A stretch of 64,000 nucleotides of DNA from Klebsiella sp. WP3-W18-ESBL-02 (GTDB taxonomy: Bacteria; Pseudomonadota; Gammaproteobacteria; Enterobacterales; Enterobacteriaceae), in NCBI RefSeq assembly GCF_014168815.1, contig NZ_AP021972.1, positions 992,001 through 1,056,000 on the forward strand. The letters are read 5' to 3'. A model generated the notes under the pieces. It saw only the letters and a program-made list of their open reading frames with translations. It ran no database searches and was not told the origin of the DNA. The first letter of the stretch is position 1. Every line of letters starts with the position of its first letter. The translations under genes and the position numbers were made by a program. Below are positions 28,025-40,314 of the stretch, piece after piece.

Positions 28025-30907
28025 ATGCCCCGCAGTATCTGGTTGAGTATCGTTGTTTTTGTTACCGCCCTTTGGGCGACCGTAGGTCAGGCAGACACCG
28101 GATGGCAGCCGATTCAGGAAACCATCCGCAAAAGTGAAAAAGACACCCGTCAGTATCAGGCGATTACGCTGGATAACCACATGGTGGTGCTGCTGGTGTC
28201 CGATCCTCAGGCGGTAAAATCGCTCTCGGCGCTGGTGGTGCCGGTCGGTTCGCTGGAAGATCCTGACGCACACCCCGGGCTCGCGCATTTCCTTGAACAT
28301 ATGACGTTGATGGGCTCAAAGCATTACCCGCAGCCCGATAGCCTCTCGGAATTTCTCAAGCTGCACGGTGGCAGCCATAATGCCAGCACCGCGCCGTACC
28401 GGACGGCGTTCTATCTTGAAGTGGAAAATGATGCACTCCAGGGAGCCGTTGACCGCCTGGCGGACGCCATAGCCTCGCCGCTACTGGAGAAAAAATACGC
28501 CGATCGAGAACGCAATGCGGTGAATGCCGAGTTGACCATGGCGCGTACCCGAGACGGGATGCGCATGGCGCAAGTCAGCGCAGAAACCATTAACCCGGCG
28601 CATCCGGGGGCGCGTTTCTCCGGCGGCAACCTTGAAACGCTGAGCGATAAGCCCGGCAGCCCGGTTTACGAATCGCTGCTGGCATTCCGCGACAAATACT
28701 ATTCTGCCAATCTGATGAAGGCGGTTATCTACAGCAACAAACCGCTGCCGGAGCTGGCGCAGATCGCCGCGCAGACCTATGGCCGCGTCCCTGATAAAGC
28801 GATTGAACGTCCGGAAATTACCGTCCCGGTCGTCACCGATGCGCAGAAAGGGATTGTTATCCACTACGTGCCGGCGCTGCCGCGAAAAGTGCTGCGCGTT
28901 GAGTTTCGTATTGATAACAACTCTGCGCAGTTCCGCAGCAAAACCGACGAACTGATCACCTATCTTATCGGCAACCGCACGCCGGGCACGCTATCCGACT
29001 GGCTGCAAAAACAGGGGCTGGTGGAAGGGATCCGTGCCGACTCTGACCCGGTAGTGAACGGCAACAGCGGCGTACTGGCAATTTCCGCCACCTTAACCGA
29101 CAAAGGCCTTGCCCACCGCGATGAAGTCGTAGCGGCTATCTTTAGCTACCTTGAGATGCTGCGCCAGAAGGGCGTGGATAAACGCTATTTCGACGAGTTG
29201 GCGCACGTGCTGGACCTCGACTTCCGCTACCCGTCAATCAACCGCGACATGGACTATGTCGAATGGCTGGCGGATACCATGATCCGCGTGCCGGTGCAGC
29301 ACACGCTGGATGCGGTCAATATTGCCGATCGCTATGACGCACAGGCAATCAAAGATCGTCTGGCGATGATGACGCCGCAGAATGCGCGAGTCTGGTACAT
29401 CAGCCAGAAAGAGCCGCATAACAAGGTGGCCTACTTTGTTGATGCGCCTTATCAGGTGGATAAAATTACGCCGGAGACGTTTGCCAGATGGCAGAAGGCG
29501 GGCGAGGGCATTACCCTCAATTTACCGCAGCTGAACCCGTATATTCCGGATGATTTCGCGCTGATTAAAAACGAAAAGACCGCTACGCACCCAACGCTTA
29601 TTGTCGATGAGCCCAACCTGCGCCTGGTCTATATGCCGAGCCGCTATTTTGCCAGCGAGCCGAAGGCTGATATCACCATGATCCTGCGTAACCCGCAGGC
29701 GATGGACAGCGCGAAAAATCAGGTGATGTTTGCCCTGAACGACTATCTGGCGGGCATTGCGCTTGACCAGTTAAGCAACCAGGCGGCGGTGGGCGGCATC
29801 AGCTTCTCTACCGGTGCGAATAATGGCCTGATGCTGAATGCCAATGGTTACACCCAGCGCTTGCCGCAGCTTTTCGAAGCGCTGTTGCAGGGCTACTTCA
29901 GCTATGCAGCAACAGAAGAGCAGCTTGAGCAGGCGAAGTCCTGGTATAAGCAGATGCTCGACTCTGCTGACAAAGGCAAAGCCTATGAACAGGCGATTAT
30001 GCCGGTACAGATGATTTCACAGGTGCCGTACTTCCAGCGTGAAGAGCGTAAAGCGCTGCTGCCGTCGATTACGCTGCAGGATATTGTGGCCTACCGCGAT
30101 CGCCTGAAAACCGGCGGCCGGCCGGAGTTTATGGTGATTGGCAACCTCAGCGCCGAGCAGTCGACGACGCTGGCGCGTGCGGTCCAGTCTCAGCTTGGTG
30201 CTAACGGCAGCGAGTGGTGCCGCAACAAAGACGTACTGGTTGATAAAAAGCAGAACGTTATCATCGAGAAAGCGGGTAATAGCACCGACTCCGCGCTGGC
30301 GGCGGTGTTTGTACCGCCTAACGTCGACGAGTTCTCCAGCTCGGCTGCCAGCGCGATGCTGGCGCAGATTGTTCAGCCCTGGTTCTATAACCAGCTGCGC
30401 ACTGAAGAGCAGCTTGGCTACGCCGTCTTTGCTTTCTCAATGAACATAGGTCGCCAGTGGGGCATGGGCTTCCTGCTGCAAAGCAACGAGAAGCAGCCTG
30501 CGTTTTTATGGCAGCGCTTTAAGGCTTTCTTCCCGACCGCTGAGCAAAAGCTGAGGGTGATGAAGCCGGAAGAGTTCGCGCAAATTCAGCAGGCAGTGAT
30601 TGCCGACATGCTTCAGGCACCGCAAACGCTGGGCGATGAAGCCTCGCAACTGAGCAAAGATTTCGATCGCGGTAATATGGCCTTTGATTCACGTGCTAAA
30701 GTAGTGGCCCAGATTAAACGGTTAACGCCGCAAAAGCTGGCCGATTTCTTCCACCAGACGGTCGTTGCGCCGCAGGGCATGACGGTACTTTCGCAGGTTT
30801 CCGGTAGCCAGAACGGCAAAGCGGACTATGCGCGTCCTAAGGGCTGGAAGGCATGGGAAAGCATCAGCGCGTTGCAGCAAACTTTACCGATACGAGAGAA
30901 CGAATGA
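28025..30907 (+). CDS. ptrA: pitrilysin (protease III)
   Basis: 960 residues (E. coli 962). A periplasmic M16 zinc protease that degrades small peptides such as insulin B chain. A signal peptide ends near AVGQA (residues 1-23). The inverted zinc motif His88-Phe-Leu-Glu91-His92 is present, with a downstream Glu in the NAVNAEL segment. Four M16 domains are expected; only the first is catalytic. ATG 28025 follows a GAGG. The gene ends inside the recB start codon (ATGA), the same curious placement inside the recC-recB-recD operon as in E. coli. Confidence 0.97.
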   Translation: MPRSIWLSIVVFVTALWATVGQADTGWQPIQETIRKSEKDTRQYQAITLDNHMVVLLVSDPQAVKSLSALVVPVGSLEDPDAHPGLAHFLEHMTLMGSKHYPQPDSLSEFLKLHGGSHNASTAPYRTAFYLEVENDALQGAVDRLADAIASPLLEKKYADRERNAVNAELTMARTRDGMRMAQVSAETINPAHPGARFSGGNLETLSDKPGSPVYESLLAFRDKYYSANLMKAVIYSNKPLPELAQIAAQTYGRVPDKAIERPEITVPVVTDAQKGIVIHYVPALPRKVLRVEFRIDNNSAQFRSKTDELITYLIGNRTPGTLSDWLQKQGLVEGIRADSDPVVNGNSGVLAISATLTDKGLAHRDEVVAAIFSYLEMLRQKGVDKRYFDELAHVLDLDFRYPSINRDMDYVEWLADTMIRVPVQHTLDAVNIADRYDAQAIKDRLAMMTPQNARVWYISQKEPHNKVAYFVDAPYQVDKITPETFARWQKAGEGITLNLPQLNPYIPDDFALIKNEKTATHPTLIVDEPNLRLVYMPSRYFASEPKADITMILRNPQAMDSAKNQVMFALNDYLAGIALDQLSNQAAVGGISFSTGANNGLMLNANGYTQRLPQLFEALLQGYFSYAATEEQLEQAKSWYKQMLDSADKGKAYEQAIMPVQMISQVPYFQREERKALLPSITLQDIVAYRDRLKTGGRPEFMVIGNLSAEQSTTLARAVQSQLGANGSEWCRNKDVLVDKKQNVIIEKAGNSTDSALAAVFVPPNVDEFSSSAASAMLAQIVQPWFYNQLRTEEQLGYAVFAFSMNIGRQWGMGFLLQSNEKQPAFLWQRFKAFFPTAEQKLRVMKPEEFAQIQQAVIADMLQAPQTLGDEASQLSKDFDRGNMAFDSRAKVVAQIKRLTPQKLADFFHQTVVAPQGMTVLSQVSGSQNGKADYARPKGWKAWESISALQQTLPIRENE

Positions 30908-33900
30908 CCGAAACCGCCGAGTCCCTTGATCCCCTGCGTTTGCCCCTCTACGGTGAGCGCCTGATTGAAGCCTCAGCGGGCACTGGAAAAACCTTCACCA
31001 TCGCCGCACTCTATCTGCGGCTGCTGCTGGGGCTGGGCGGAGAAGCCGCCTTTCCTCGGCAGGTTAACGTCGAAGAGCTGCTGGTCGTCACCTTTACCGA
31101 AGCGGCAACCGAAGAACTGCGTGGGCGCATTCGCAGCAATATTCACGAGCTGCGCGTCGCCTGCCTGCGCAACGCCACCGATAACCCGCTCTACGCCAGC
31201 CTGCTGGCGGAAATCGATGACCGCCAGCAGGCGGCCAACGTGCTGCTGCTGGCCGAGCGGCAGATGGACGACGCAGCGGTGTTTACCATCCACGGTTTCT
31301 GCCAGCGAATGCTCAGTCTCAACGCGTTTGAATCGGGCATGCTGTTCGAGCAGCAGCTGATTGAGGATGAATCCCAGCTACGCTATCAGGCCTGCGCCGA
31401 CTTCTGGCGACGTCATTGCTACCCGCTGAACCGCGATATTGCACAGGTGATTGTCGAGTCGTGGAAAGGGCCGCAGGATCTGCTGAAATCGATTGACCGC
31501 TACCTGCAAGGGGAAGCGCCGCAGCTGAAGATGCCGCTGAGTACGACAGAAACGCTGGCATCACGGCATCAGCAGATCCTCGAGCACATCAACGCTATCA
31601 AACAGCAGTGGCTGGCGGCGGTAGGTGAGCTGGAGCCGCTGCTGGAAGGATCGGATCTCGATCGCCGCAAGTTCAACCGTGGCAACCAGGGAAAGTGGAT
31701 CGATAAGATCAGCAACTGGGCGCAGGAAGAGAGCAAAACCTACCAATTGCCCGACGCGCTGGAAAAATTCAGCCAGTCGTTCCTCGCCGAGCGCACCAAA
31801 GCCGGCGGCAAGGTTCCCGTCCACCCCCTGTTCAGTGCTATTGAGCGCCTGCTTGAGTCGCCGCTGACGCTGAACGATTTGGTCATCGCCCAGGCGATGA
31901 AAGAGATTCGTGAAGCGGTCGCTCGTGAGAAACGCCGCCGCGGTGAACTGGGCTTTGACGACATGCTAAGCCGCCTGGATGAAGCGCTGGAGAGTGAAAG
32001 CGGCGAGGCGCTGGCTGCCGCTATCCGTCAGCGTTTCCCGGTAGCAATGATCGATGAATTCCAGGATACCGACCCGCAGCAGTACCGTATTTTTCGCCGT
32101 ATCTGGCGTCAGCAGCCGGACACCGCGCTGCTGCTGATCGGTGACCCGAAGCAGGCGATTTACGCCTTCCGCGGCGCGGACATCTTTACCTACATGCGGG
32201 CACGCAGCGACGTGGCCGCCCATTACACGCTCGACACCAACTGGCGTTCCGCGCCGGGCATGGTGGCGAGCGTCAACCGCCTGTTCGGGCTGGTTGATAA
32301 CCCCTTCATGTTCCGTGATATTCCGTTTCAGCCGGTGAAGTCGGCGGCGAAAAATGCCTCGCTGCGCTTTGAGTTTGACGGCGAAAATCAGCCGGCCATG
32401 AACCTATGGCTGATGCCCGGCGAAGGCGTTAGCGCGGGGGACTACCAGAACTTTATGGCTCAGCAGTGCGCGGCGCAGATTCGCGACTGGCTGGACGGTG
32501 GCCAGCGCGGCACGGCCCTGCTGTGGCGCGGTGACAGCGCCCGCCCGGTGCAGGCTTCGGATATTACGGTGCTGGTGCGTAACCGCCAGGAGGCATCGCT
32601 GGTTCGCGATGCGCTCAACGCGCTGGCGATCCCGTCGGTCTATCTCTCCAACCGCGACAGCGTGTTTGAAACCCCGGAAGCCCAGGAGCTGCTGTGGGTG
32701 CTGCAGGCGGTGCTGACGCCGGAGCGTGAAAATACGCTGCGCAGCGCGCTGGCGACGGCAATGTTTGGCCTCAACGCGCGGGATATCGAACGGTTAAATC
32801 AGGATGAACAGGCCTGGGATGCGCTGGTTGAAGAGTTCAGCGATTACCGGCTTATCTGGCAGCGGCGCGGCGTGATGCCGATGATTCGCGCGTTGATGAG
32901 CGCGCGTTCGCTGGCAGAAAATCTGCTGGCGACCCACGGCGGTGAGCGGCGCTTAACGGATATTCTGCACCTGAGTGAATTACTGCAGGAGGCGGCGAGC
33001 GCACTGGAGAGCGAGCACGCGCTGGTGCGCTGGCTGAACCAGCAGATTGCGGAACCGGATACCAATGCGTCCAGTCAGCAGATGCGTCTGGAGAGCGACA
33101 AGCACCTGGTGCAGATAGTCACTATCCACAAATCGAAAGGGCTGGAATATCCCCTGGTGTGGCTGCCGTTTATCGCTCGCTTCCGTAAAGAGAAGCAGGC
33201 GTTTTATCACGACCGGGAATCGTTCGCGGCGGTGCTGGATCTCAACGAAAGCGATGAAAGCCTTGAACTGGCGGAGGCCGAGCGTCTGGCTGAAGATCTG
33301 CGTTTGCTGTACGTCGCCTTAACCCGAGCGGTCTGGCACTGCAGCCTGGGGCTCGCGCCGCTGACCGCGCGACGCAGCGATAAACCCACGGATTCCGAAT
33401 TACACCACAGCGCGCCGGGAAGGCTGATGCAGAAAGGCGAAGTGCGGGATGCCGCTGGCCTGGAGGCGTGTCTGCGCGCGCTGTGCGATGAACATATTGC
33501 GCTGACGCTCGCGACGCCGCCGAACGGCGAGCGCTGGCAGGCGACACAAGCACCTGCACCTGAACTGGCGGCGCGGCAGGTGCTGCGTCGCGTCGTGGAC
33601 GACTGGCGGGTGACCAGCTATTCCGGCCTTCAGCAGCGTGGTCACAGCGTGGCGCAGGATCTGCTGCCGAGGCTGGATATTGATGCTGCGGGCACGGCAG
33701 AAACGCCGCCGGAGCAGCTGCTGACGCCGCATAATTTCCCGCGGGGTGCATCGCCGGGCACCTTCCTGCACAGTCTGTTTGAAGACCTCGACTTCACTCA
33801 GCCCATTTCAGCGGAATGGATGGCGGAAAAACTGCAAAGCAACGGTTTTGGCGAAGAGTGGGAGCCGGTACTGACGGCGTGGATTTCTCAGGTGCTGGCC

Positions 33901-34449
33901 GCTCCGCTGGCGGATACGGGCATTGCGCTCAATCAATTGAGTGCAAAGCAAAAACAGGTTGAAATGGAGTTCTATCTGCCGATAAGCCGCCCGCTTGATC
34001 CGCTGGCGCTGGATGCCTTAACCCGCCGCTATGATCCTCTCTCGGCAGGCTGCCCAACGCTGGACTTCCGCCAGGTACGCGGCATGCTGAAAGGCTTTAT
34101 CGACCTGGTTTTCCGCCACGACGGGCGCTATTACCTGCTGGACTACAAATCCAACTGGCTCGGGGAAAGCGGCGAAGCCTACACCCAGCAGGCGATGGCG
34201 GAGGCCATGCAATCGCATCGCTACGATTTGCAGTATCAGCTCTATAGCCTGGCGCTGCACCGCTATCTGCGCCACCGCCTTGCCGACTATGACTATGAAC
34301 GCCACTTTGGCGGCGTTATTTACCTGTTCCTGCGCGGCGTTAACGGCGACGCGGGGCAGCAGGGGATTTTTACCACCCGACCTGACCCGGCGCTGATCGC
34401 AGCAATGGATGCGCTGTTCGCCGGAGAAGGCGAGGAGATGGACGCATGA
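30904..34449 (+). CDS. recB: exonuclease V beta subunit RecB
   Basis: 1181 residues (E. coli 1180). An SF1A 3'-5' helicase with Walker [14 protein letters not shown] and DEXX motif IDEFQDTDP, then motif [12 protein letters not shown], and a C-terminal nuclease domain with Asp1080 and Lys1082 in [10 protein letters not shown], preceded by [10 protein letters not shown]. RecB also loads RecA after Chi. ATG 30904 overlaps the ptrA stop; the open frame begins 51 bases earlier but the E. coli-like start [11 protein letters not shown] is at 30904. Four-base overlap with recD. Confidence 0.98.
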   Translation: MTETAESLDPLRLPLYGERLIEASAGTGKTFTIAALYLRLLLGLGGEAAFPRQVNVEELLVVTFTEAATEELRGRIRSNIHELRVACLRNATDNPLYASLLAEIDDRQQAANVLLLAERQMDDAAVFTIHGFCQRMLSLNAFESGMLFEQQLIEDESQLRYQACADFWRRHCYPLNRDIAQVIVESWKGPQDLLKSIDRYLQGEAPQLKMPLSTTETLASRHQQILEHINAIKQQWLAAVGELEPLLEGSDLDRRKFNRGNQGKWIDKISNWAQEESKTYQLPDALEKFSQSFLAERTKAGGKVPVHPLFSAIERLLESPLTLNDLVIAQAMKEIREAVAREKRRRGELGFDDMLSRLDEALESESGEALAAAIRQRFPVAMIDEFQDTDPQQYRIFRRIWRQQPDTALLLIGDPKQAIYAFRGADIFTYMRARSDVAAHYTLDTNWRSAPGMVASVNRLFGLVDNPFMFRDIPFQPVKSAAKNASLRFEFDGENQPAMNLWLMPGEGVSAGDYQNFMAQQCAAQIRDWLDGGQRGTALLWRGDSARPVQASDITVLVRNRQEASLVRDALNALAIPSVYLSNRDSVFETPEAQELLWVLQAVLTPERENTLRSALATAMFGLNARDIERLNQDEQAWDALVEEFSDYRLIWQRRGVMPMIRALMSARSLAENLLATHGGERRLTDILHLSELLQEAASALESEHALVRWLNQQIAEPDTNASSQQMRLESDKHLVQIVTIHKSKGLEYPLVWLPFIARFRKEKQAFYHDRESFAAVLDLNESDESLELAEAERLAEDLRLLYVALTRAVWHCSLGLAPLTARRSDKPTDSELHHSAPGRLMQKGEVRDAAGLEACLRALCDEHIALTLATPPNGERWQATQAPAPELAARQVLRRVVDDWRVTSYSGLQQRGHSVAQDLLPRLDIDAAGTAETPPEQLLTPHNFPRGASPGTFLHSLFEDLDFTQPISAEWMAEKLQSNGFGEEWEPVLTAWISQVLAAPLADTGIALNQLSAKQKQVEMEFYLPISRPLDPLALDALTRRYDPLSAGCPTLDFRQVRGMLKGFIDLVFRHDGRYYLLDYKSNWLGESGEAYTQQAMAEAMQSHRYDLQYQLYSLALHRYLRHRLADYDYERHFGGVIYLFLRGVNGDAGQQGIFTTRPDPALIAAMDALFAGEGEEMDA

Positions 34450-36284
34450 CGCTGGAACAACGTTTGCTGGAAGCCGTGGAACTACGGCTGCTTCGCCCGC
34501 TGGACGTACAGTTTGCGCTGATGGTCGCACAAGATGAACACCCGGCGGTGATGCTGGCGGCGGCGATGCTCAGCCGTGATACCGGCGAAGGGCATGTTTG
34601 CCTGCCGCTGTCGCACCTGACGCCTGTCGCGCAGCCGAAAGGCCGCGTGCGCGAACTCTGGCAACGGCTGTTTGCCGAAGCCGATGCGCCGGACGATTGG
34701 GCCACGCTGCTGCTGGCCTCGGCGGCGGTGAGCGCTGGCGAACGCCCGTCGCCGCTGATCCTCAGCCGCGATCGCCTGTACCTTAACCGCATGTGGCGTA
34801 ATGAGCTGACGGTCGCGCGCTTCTTCAACGATACCCAACTGCCGTTCGCAGTGGACGACGCGCAGCTTAACGCAACGCTGAACGCGCTATTTCCCGCGAG
34901 CGAAAGCGTCGACTGGCAAAAAGTCGCTGCCGCCGTGGCGCTGACGCGGCGTATTTCGGTGATTTCCGGCGGGCCGGGCACCGGTAAAACCACGACGGTA
35001 GCCAAATTGCTGGCGGCGCTGGTGCAGATGGCTGGGGGCGAAAAATGCCGTATCCGCTTAGCGGCGCCAACCGGTAAAGCGGCGGCAAGATTAACCGAGT
35101 CCCTTGGCGCGGCGCTGCGCAAGCTCGCCCTGAATGAGGCGCAAAAGGCGATGCTACCGACGGAAGCCAGTACGCTGCACCGTCTGCTGGGCGCGCAGCC
35201 CGGCAGCCAGAAGATGCGCTATCACGCGGGTAACCCGCTGCACCTTGACGTGCTGGTTGTCGACGAAGCGTCGATGATTGACCTGCCGATGATGGCGCGG
35301 CTGATTGACGCGCTGCCGTCGCATGGGCGGGTGATTTTCCTCGGCGACCGCGACCAGCTGGCATCGGTTGAGGCGGGGGCCGTGCTGGGCGATATCTGTA
35401 GCTGGGTCAGCGCGGGGTATACCGCCGAACGAGCGGCACAGCTGAGCCGTCTGGTGGGGGCGACGGTCCCGGCGGGCGACGGTCCGGTCGCCGGCGCACT
35501 GCGTGACAGCCTGTGCCTGCTGCGAACCAGCTACCGTTTTGGCAGTGATTCAGGTATCGGGCAACTGGCCGGCGCGGTGAACCGAGGCGACAAGAACGCC
35601 GTCGGTGAAGTCTTCGCCCGTGGTTTTCACGATATCGAACTGAAACCGCTGCGCTCGACGGATGATTATGCCGCGATGCTCGATGATGCACGCGCCGGCT
35701 ACGGTCACTATTTACAGCGACTGCGCGAGCAGGCTGACCCGGCAGAAGTGCTGGCGGCCTTTGGTGAGTACCAGCTGCTGTGCGCGCTACGCGAAGGGCC
35801 GTGGGGCGTGGGCGGGCTAAACGCCCAGTTTGAGCAACTGCTGGCCCGTCATCGTCAGATCGTGCCGCAGCGCCATTCGCGCTGGTATGAAGGCCGCCCG
35901 GTCATGATCAGCCGTAACGACAGCGCCCTGGGGTTGTTCAACGGTGATATTGGTATCGCACTGGACCGCGGGCAGGGGATGCGCGTCTGGTTCCCGATGC
36001 CGGATGGCACGATTAAGTCGGTACAGCCAAGCCGCCTGCCGGAGCACGACACCGCGTGGGCGATGACGGTGCATAAATCTCAGGGGTCTGAATTCACGCA
36101 CGCGGCGCTGGTTCTGCCGACACAGCTGGTTCCGGTGGTGAGCCGCGAACTGGTGTATACCGCCATTACCCGCGCAAAATCGCGGCTGTCGATGTATGCC
36201 GATGAAAACCTGCTGGCGCAGGCGATTGCCACGCGTACGGAACGGCGTAGCGGCCTGTCGGCGATTTTTGCAGAGATGGAATAG
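34446..36284 (+). CDS. recD: exonuclease V alpha subunit RecD
   Basis: 612 residues (E. coli 608). An SF1B 5'-3' helicase, the fast motor of RecBCD. Walker A with Lys181 in [18 protein letters not shown] box in [26 protein letters not shown], and C-terminal motif [14 protein letters not shown]. The ATG at 34446 overlaps the recB stop. It ends convergent to argA across a palindromic repeat. Confidence 0.97.
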   Translation: MTLEQRLLEAVELRLLRPLDVQFALMVAQDEHPAVMLAAAMLSRDTGEGHVCLPLSHLTPVAQPKGRVRELWQRLFAEADAPDDWATLLLASAAVSAGERPSPLILSRDRLYLNRMWRNELTVARFFNDTQLPFAVDDAQLNATLNALFPASESVDWQKVAAAVALTRRISVISGGPGTGKTTTVAKLLAALVQMAGGEKCRIRLAAPTGKAAARLTESLGAALRKLALNEAQKAMLPTEASTLHRLLGAQPGSQKMRYHAGNPLHLDVLVVDEASMIDLPMMARLIDALPSHGRVIFLGDRDQLASVEAGAVLGDICSWVSAGYTAERAAQLSRLVGATVPAGDGPVAGALRDSLCLLRTSYRFGSDSGIGQLAGAVNRGDKNAVGEVFARGFHDIELKPLRSTDDYAAMLDDARAGYGHYLQRLREQADPAEVLAAFGEYQLLCALREGPWGVGGLNAQFEQLLARHRQIVPQRHSRWYEGRPVMISRNDSALGLFNGDIGIALDRGQGMRVWFPMPDGTIKSVQPSRLPEHDTAWAMTVHKSQGSEFTHAALVLPTQLVPVVSRELVYTAITRAKSRLSMYADENLLAQAIATRTERRSGLSAIFAEME

Positions 36285-36310
36285 AGTGGTGAAGAGGGGC
36301 GCGGTGTGCC

Positions 36311-36405
36311 CCCTCTCTCTTTTTAAGGGAGAGGGCTGGGGTGAGGGTTTAACGCCGAGCCAGAATTTCCCCTCACCCTAACCCTCTCCCCATAGGGGCG
36401 AGGGG
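36311..36405. repeat. complex palindromic intergenic repeat between recD and argA
   Basis: A 95-base element that folds at two scales. The arms AGGGAGAGGGCTGGGGTGAG (from 36326) and CCTCACCCTAACCCTCTCCC (36371-36390) pair with each other, and each arm can also form a local hairpin (36311-36335 and 36382-36404). It lies between convergent genes and could terminate both transcripts. Similar CCCTCACCC/GGGAGAGGG palindromes are common in intergenic DNA of gammaproteobacteria. It is not a REP or ERIC unit. Confidence 0.7.
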
Positions 36406-36419
36406 ACAGTTCGGCGCCG

Positions 36420-37751
36420 CTATGCTAAGTCCGTCATCAGCACCTTCGACCGTCGCTGATAGTTATAAAGCTGTTTCTTACTTTCCGGCAGCAATTCCAC
36501 GTCTACCGGCTTAAACCCGCGCTCCTGGAACCAGTGAATGCTGCGCGTGGTCAGTACAAACAGGTGATTCAGCCCCATTTGCTTCGCCTGAGCGGCTATC
36601 CGCTCCAGCAGTACCTCGCCACGCGATGAACTGCGGTAGTCCGGATGTACCGCCACGCAGGCCATTTCGCCAATTTTTTCTTCCGGGAACGGATACAGCG
36701 CGGCGCAGGCAATGGTGGTGTTATCACGCTGAATGATCGTGAATTTATCGATCTCCATTTCCAGCTGTTCGCGGGAGCGGCGCACCAGAATACCCTGCTG
36801 CTCCAGCGGGGCGATAAGATCGAGAATACCGCCGATGTCGTTAATGGTGGCGCGGCGAATTTGCTCGGCGCTCTCCATCACGATTTGCGTACCAATACCG
36901 TCGCGGGAGAACAGCTCTTGCAGCAGAGCGCCGTCTTCCTGATAGCTTATCAGGTGGCTACGGCGCACGCCGCTGCGGCAGGCTTTCACCGCGCCGCGCA
37001 GGAAGCGCGCGGTACCGGAAAGGTAATCGCCTTCCTGCTCCAGCTCTTCGATGCGCGCCTGCGCTTCGTTCGGGAACAGCTCGGGAACAATTTCGCCCGC
37101 TTCGTTATACACGCCCTGCGACGAGCAGAAGCCGATCATTTTTTCAGCCTTCAGCTTAATCGCCAACTGGGTGGCAATTTCTTCCGAAGTCAGGTTAAAG
37201 CTTTCGCCGGTCACGGAGACGGCCACCGGCCCCATCAGCACAATCGCGCCGCTATCGAGCTGGCGGTGAATGGCCTCTTCATCAATACGACGAATACGCC
37301 CGCTGTGGCAGTAATCAATACCGTCGTCCACGCCAAGCGGCTGCGCGATAATAAAGTTACCGCTCACCACGTTGATGTGTGCCCCCTGCAGCGGGGTGTT
37401 ATTCAGGCTCATCGACAGACGCGCGGTGATATCCAGCTGCAGCTGACCGGCCGCCTGCTTAACCAGTTCAAGGGTTTTGCTATCCGTCACGCGAATATGT
37501 TTATGATACGTGGGCTGATGGTGATGCTCTTCCAGGTTTGCATCAATCTGCGGGCGCGCGCCGTACACCAACACCAGGCGAATACCCAGACTGTGAAGTA
37601 GGCCTATGTCATTGACAATGCTGGAAAAATTCTCATGCTCAATGGCTTCGCCGCCGAGCATGATGACAAACGTCTTCCCTCGGTGAGCGTTAATATAGGG
37701 GACTGAATGACGAAACCCCTCGACCAGTTCGGTTCTACGTTCCTTCACCAC
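36420..37751 (-). CDS. argA: amino-acid N-acetyltransferase ArgA
   Basis: 443 residues, the E. coli length. Makes N-acetylglutamate, the first step of arginine synthesis. The N-terminal amino-acid-kinase-like domain (about 1-280) binds arginine for feedback inhibition (His15 and Tyr19 region [11 protein letters not shown]), and the C-terminal GNAT domain (about 295-443) is catalytic, with [17 protein letters not shown] as the acetyl-CoA loop. Starts at GTG 37751 as in E. coli. Paired ARG boxes lie upstream. Confidence 0.97.
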   Translation of the reverse strand: MVKERRTELVEGFRHSVPYINAHRGKTFVIMLGGEAIEHENFSSIVNDIGLLHSLGIRLVLVYGARPQIDANLEEHHHQPTYHKHIRVTDSKTLELVKQAAGQLQLDITARLSMSLNNTPLQGAHINVVSGNFIIAQPLGVDDGIDYCHSGRIRRIDEEAIHRQLDSGAIVLMGPVAVSVTGESFNLTSEEIATQLAIKLKAEKMIGFCSSQGVYNEAGEIVPELFPNEAQARIEELEQEGDYLSGTARFLRGAVKACRSGVRRSHLISYQEDGALLQELFSRDGIGTQIVMESAEQIRRATINDIGGILDLIAPLEQQGILVRRSREQLEMEIDKFTIIQRDNTTIACAALYPFPEEKIGEMACVAVHPDYRSSSRGEVLLERIAAQAKQMGLNHLFVLTTRSIHWFQERGFKPVDVELLPESKKQLYNYQRRSKVLMTDLA

Positions 37752-37764
37752 GGCGCAACCCTCA

Positions 37765-37801
37765 ATGCATGATTATTCGTAATAAGTGTATTTTTATTCT
37801 G
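37765..37801 (-). promoter_or_regulatory. tandem ARG boxes upstream of argA
   Basis: Two sequences resembling the ArgR box (WNTGAATWWWWATTCANW) lie side by side at 37765-37782 and 37784-37801 on the minus strand, reading TTACGAATAATCATGCAT and CAGAATAAAAATACACTT. Pairs of boxes a few bases apart are typical of arginine genes, so ArgR repression of argA is likely. The remaining 180 bases to amiC are AT-rich and must contain both promoters. Confidence 0.6.
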
Positions 37802-37980
37802 TTTTGCCGCTAAACGCAAGCCAGAATTTACCTCAGGATGGCAAAAATTCGCGTCGAATTTCGCTTAACCAACGAATGTTTACCCTTTTATAGATGACAG
37901 TTTATCCCTCATTGGTTAGAGTTTTCGGTCAATCGTATTATGCGTAAATTACAATCGTCTTTTTTTGCCTGGGATGGAGC

Positions 37981-39231
37981 ATGTCCGGAAGTCAGTCTTT
38001 GAGTCGTCGCCGCCTGTTAAAAGGGGCGGGCGCCATGTGGTTGCTAAGTGTCAGTCAGGTTGGTTTTGCTGCCGTCAGTCAGGTGGTGGCGGTCCGCATC
38101 TGGCCTGCGTCCAGCTACACGCGCGTTACGGTGGAATCCAACCGCGTGCTCAAGTACCGGCAGTTTGCGTTAAGCAACCCGGATCGCCTGGTGGTCGATC
38201 TCGAAGGGGTGAATCTTAACTCGGTGCTGAAAGGGATGGCCGCGCAGATCCGCGGCGACGATCCGTTTATTAAATCCGCGCGCGTGGGGCAGTTTGACCC
38301 GCAGACGGTGCGCATGGTGTTTGAGCTTAAGCAGGACGTCAAACCGCAGCTGTTTGCCCTGGCGCCGGTCGCCAGCTTCAAAGAGCGTCTGGTGATGGAT
38401 CTATACCCGGCCAACAGCAACGATGTGCAGGATCCGCTGCTGGCGCTGCTGGAAGAGTACAATAAAGACGGCCTCGAAAAGCAGGTACCGCCTGCGCAGA
38501 GCGGGCCTCAGCCGGGGAAAGCCGGACGTGACCGGCCAATCGTAATCATGCTTGACCCGGGTCACGGCGGCGAAGACTCGGGTGCGGTGGGGCTGTATAA
38601 AACGCGGGAAAAGGACGTGGTGCTGCAAATTGCCCGTCGCCTGCGCGCGCTGATTGAGAAAGAAGGCAATATGAAAGCCTACATGACGCGCAATGAAGAT
38701 ATCTTTATTCCGCTGAGGGTGCGGGTGGCGAAGGCGCAAAAGCAGCGCGCCGACCTGTTCGTGTCGATTCATGCGGATGCCTTCACCAGCCGTCAGCCGA
38801 GCGGCTCGTCGGTGTTTGCGCTCTCCACTAAGGGGGCCACCAGTACGGCGGCGAAATATCTCGCGCAGACCCAGAACGCCTCGGATTTGATCGGCGGGGT
38901 GAGCAAGAGCGGCGACCGTTACGTTGACCACACCATGTTTGATATGGTGCAGTCGCTGACCATTGCCGACAGCCTGAAATTCGGTAAAGCGGTGCTCAAG
39001 AAGATGGGGCAGATTAACAATCTGCATAAAAACCAGGTTGAGCAGGCAGGCTTTGCGGTGCTGAAAGCACCGGATATTCCATCGATCCTCGTCGAAACTG
39101 CATTTATCAGTAACGTTGAAGAGGAGCGCAAGCTGAAGACCGCCAAATTCCAGCAGGAAGTGGCCGAATCCATCCTCGCCGGGATCAAAGCCTACTTCGC
39201 CGACGGCGCGACCCTTGCGCGGCGCGGGTAA
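37981..39231 (+). CDS. amiC: N-acetylmuramoyl-L-alanine amidase AmiC
   Basis: 416 residues (E. coli 417). A twin-arginine signal, [15 protein letters not shown], sends it folded to the periplasm. An AMIN domain (about 32-140) targets the division septum, and a zinc amidase_3 domain follows, with [23 protein letters not shown] and LVETAFISN as metal and catalytic motifs. It splits septal peptidoglycan during cell separation after activation by NlpD. ATG 37981 follows GGGATGGAG. cobD begins six bases after its stop. Confidence 0.97.
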   Translation: MSGSQSLSRRRLLKGAGAMWLLSVSQVGFAAVSQVVAVRIWPASSYTRVTVESNRVLKYRQFALSNPDRLVVDLEGVNLNSVLKGMAAQIRGDDPFIKSARVGQFDPQTVRMVFELKQDVKPQLFALAPVASFKERLVMDLYPANSNDVQDPLLALLEEYNKDGLEKQVPPAQSGPQPGKAGRDRPIVIMLDPGHGGEDSGAVGLYKTREKDVVLQIARRLRALIEKEGNMKAYMTRNEDIFIPLRVRVAKAQKQRADLFVSIHADAFTSRQPSGSSVFALSTKGATSTAAKYLAQTQNASDLIGGVSKSGDRYVDHTMFDMVQSLTIADSLKFGKAVLKKMGQINNLHKNQVEQAGFAVLKAPDIPSILVETAFISNVEEERKLKTAKFQQEVAESILAGIKAYFADGATLARRG

Positions 39232-39237
39232 CTTGCC

Positions 39238-40314
39238 ATGTCGCGTCTGAAATGCGCCCACGGCGGGAATACGCGTGAAGCGGCTGCGCTGATAGGTGTC
39301 GCCGCTGACCAGCTGCTGGATTTCAGTGCCAACATTAATCCGCTGGGTATGCCCGAGAGCTTAAAACAGGCCATTGTGGCTCAGCTAAGCTGTGCGGAAC
39401 GCTATCCCGACGTTGAGTATCAGCAGCTGCATCAGGCGCTAGCGGCACATCACGGGGTTCCGGCAACGTGGATTCTCGCAGGTAACGGCGAGACGGAATC
39501 TATTTTTACCCTCGTCAACGGTCTGCAGCCGCGCCGGGCGATGGTGGTTGCGCCTGGGTTCGCCGAATATCGTCGCGCGCTGGAAACGCAGGGTTGCGTT
39601 ATCGACACGTTTTACCTGCGCGAAGAGGACGGCTGGCAGCTGAGCGAGGCGATTCTCCCGGCGCTGACGGCTGAACTCGACTGCCTGTTTCTCTGCACGC
39701 CTAACAATCCAACCGGGCTGATGCCGGAGCACACGCTATTGACGGCCATTGCTGAACGCTGCCGAGCGCTGGACATCGCGCTGATTCTCGACGAAGCCTT
39801 CCTTGATTTTATCCCCGATGCGCCGGGATTTATTCCTCTACTGGCGGAGTATCCCCACGTCTGGGTGCTGCGTTCACTGACCAAATTCTATTCTATTCCC
39901 GGCCTGCGCCTTGGCTACCTGCTCAACGGCGATGAACGGGCGGTCGCAAGGCTGCGCCAGCGGCAGATGCCGTGGTCAATCAATGCGTTCGCCGCGCTGG
40001 CCGGCGAGGTGATTCTCAACGATAGCGCCTACCAGCAGGCCACTCGCCGCTGGTTGGCCGATGAAGGGGCGCGCTTTTACCGTGCGCTCAGTAAGATTGA
40101 CGGGATCACGGTTTACCCCGGGCGAGCCAATTACCTGTTTCTGCGCTGCGAGCGCCCCGACCTTGAGCTGCAATACGCGCTGCTGGAACAGCAGATTTTA
40201 ATTCGCAGCTGCGCTAACTACCCGGGGCTCGACGGGCGCTACTTCAGGGTGGCTATCCGCAGCGCCGAAGAAAACCAGCGGCTGCTGGCGGCGCTGAGTC
40301 AGGTACTGAGCTGA
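39238..40314 (+). CDS. cobD: threonine-phosphate decarboxylase CobD
   Basis: 358 residues (Salmonella 364). A PLP enzyme of the aminotransferase fold that decarboxylates L-threonine O-3-phosphate to (R)-1-amino-2-propanol phosphate, the linker of the cobalamin nucleotide loop. PLP Lys216 lies in [16 protein letters not shown], with CTPNNPTGL and ILDEAFLDF as cofactor contacts. It starts six bases after amiC with only a weak ribosome site, so it may depend on amiC translation. Its end overlaps pduX on the opposite strand by 16 bases. Confidence 0.95.
   Translation: MSRLKCAHGGNTREAAALIGVAADQLLDFSANINPLGMPESLKQAIVAQLSCAERYPDVEYQQLHQALAAHHGVPATWILAGNGETESIFTLVNGLQPRRAMVVAPGFAEYRRALETQGCVIDTFYLREEDGWQLSEAILPALTAELDCLFLCTPNNPTGLMPEHTLLTAIAERCRALDIALILDEAFLDFIPDAPGFIPLLAEYPHVWVLRSLTKFYSIPGLRLGYLLNGDERAVARLRQRQMPWSINAFAALAGEVILNDSAYQQATRRWLADEGARFYRALSKIDGITVYPGRANYLFLRCERPDLELQYALLEQQILIRSCANYPGLDGRYFRVAIRSAEENQRLLAALSQVLS

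Noticed and set aside
28025..30907. ptrA as an insertion within the recCBD operon
   Set aside because: The placement looks odd, but it is the same in E. coli and so is ancestral rather than new.
24499..36284. Possible Chi (GCTGGTGG) enrichment in and around the recBCD genes and the cbi operon
   Set aside because: Several copies were noticed, but frequent Leu-Val-Val and Ala-Gly-Gly codons in GC-rich genes make the octamer common; without a count against background no claim is made.
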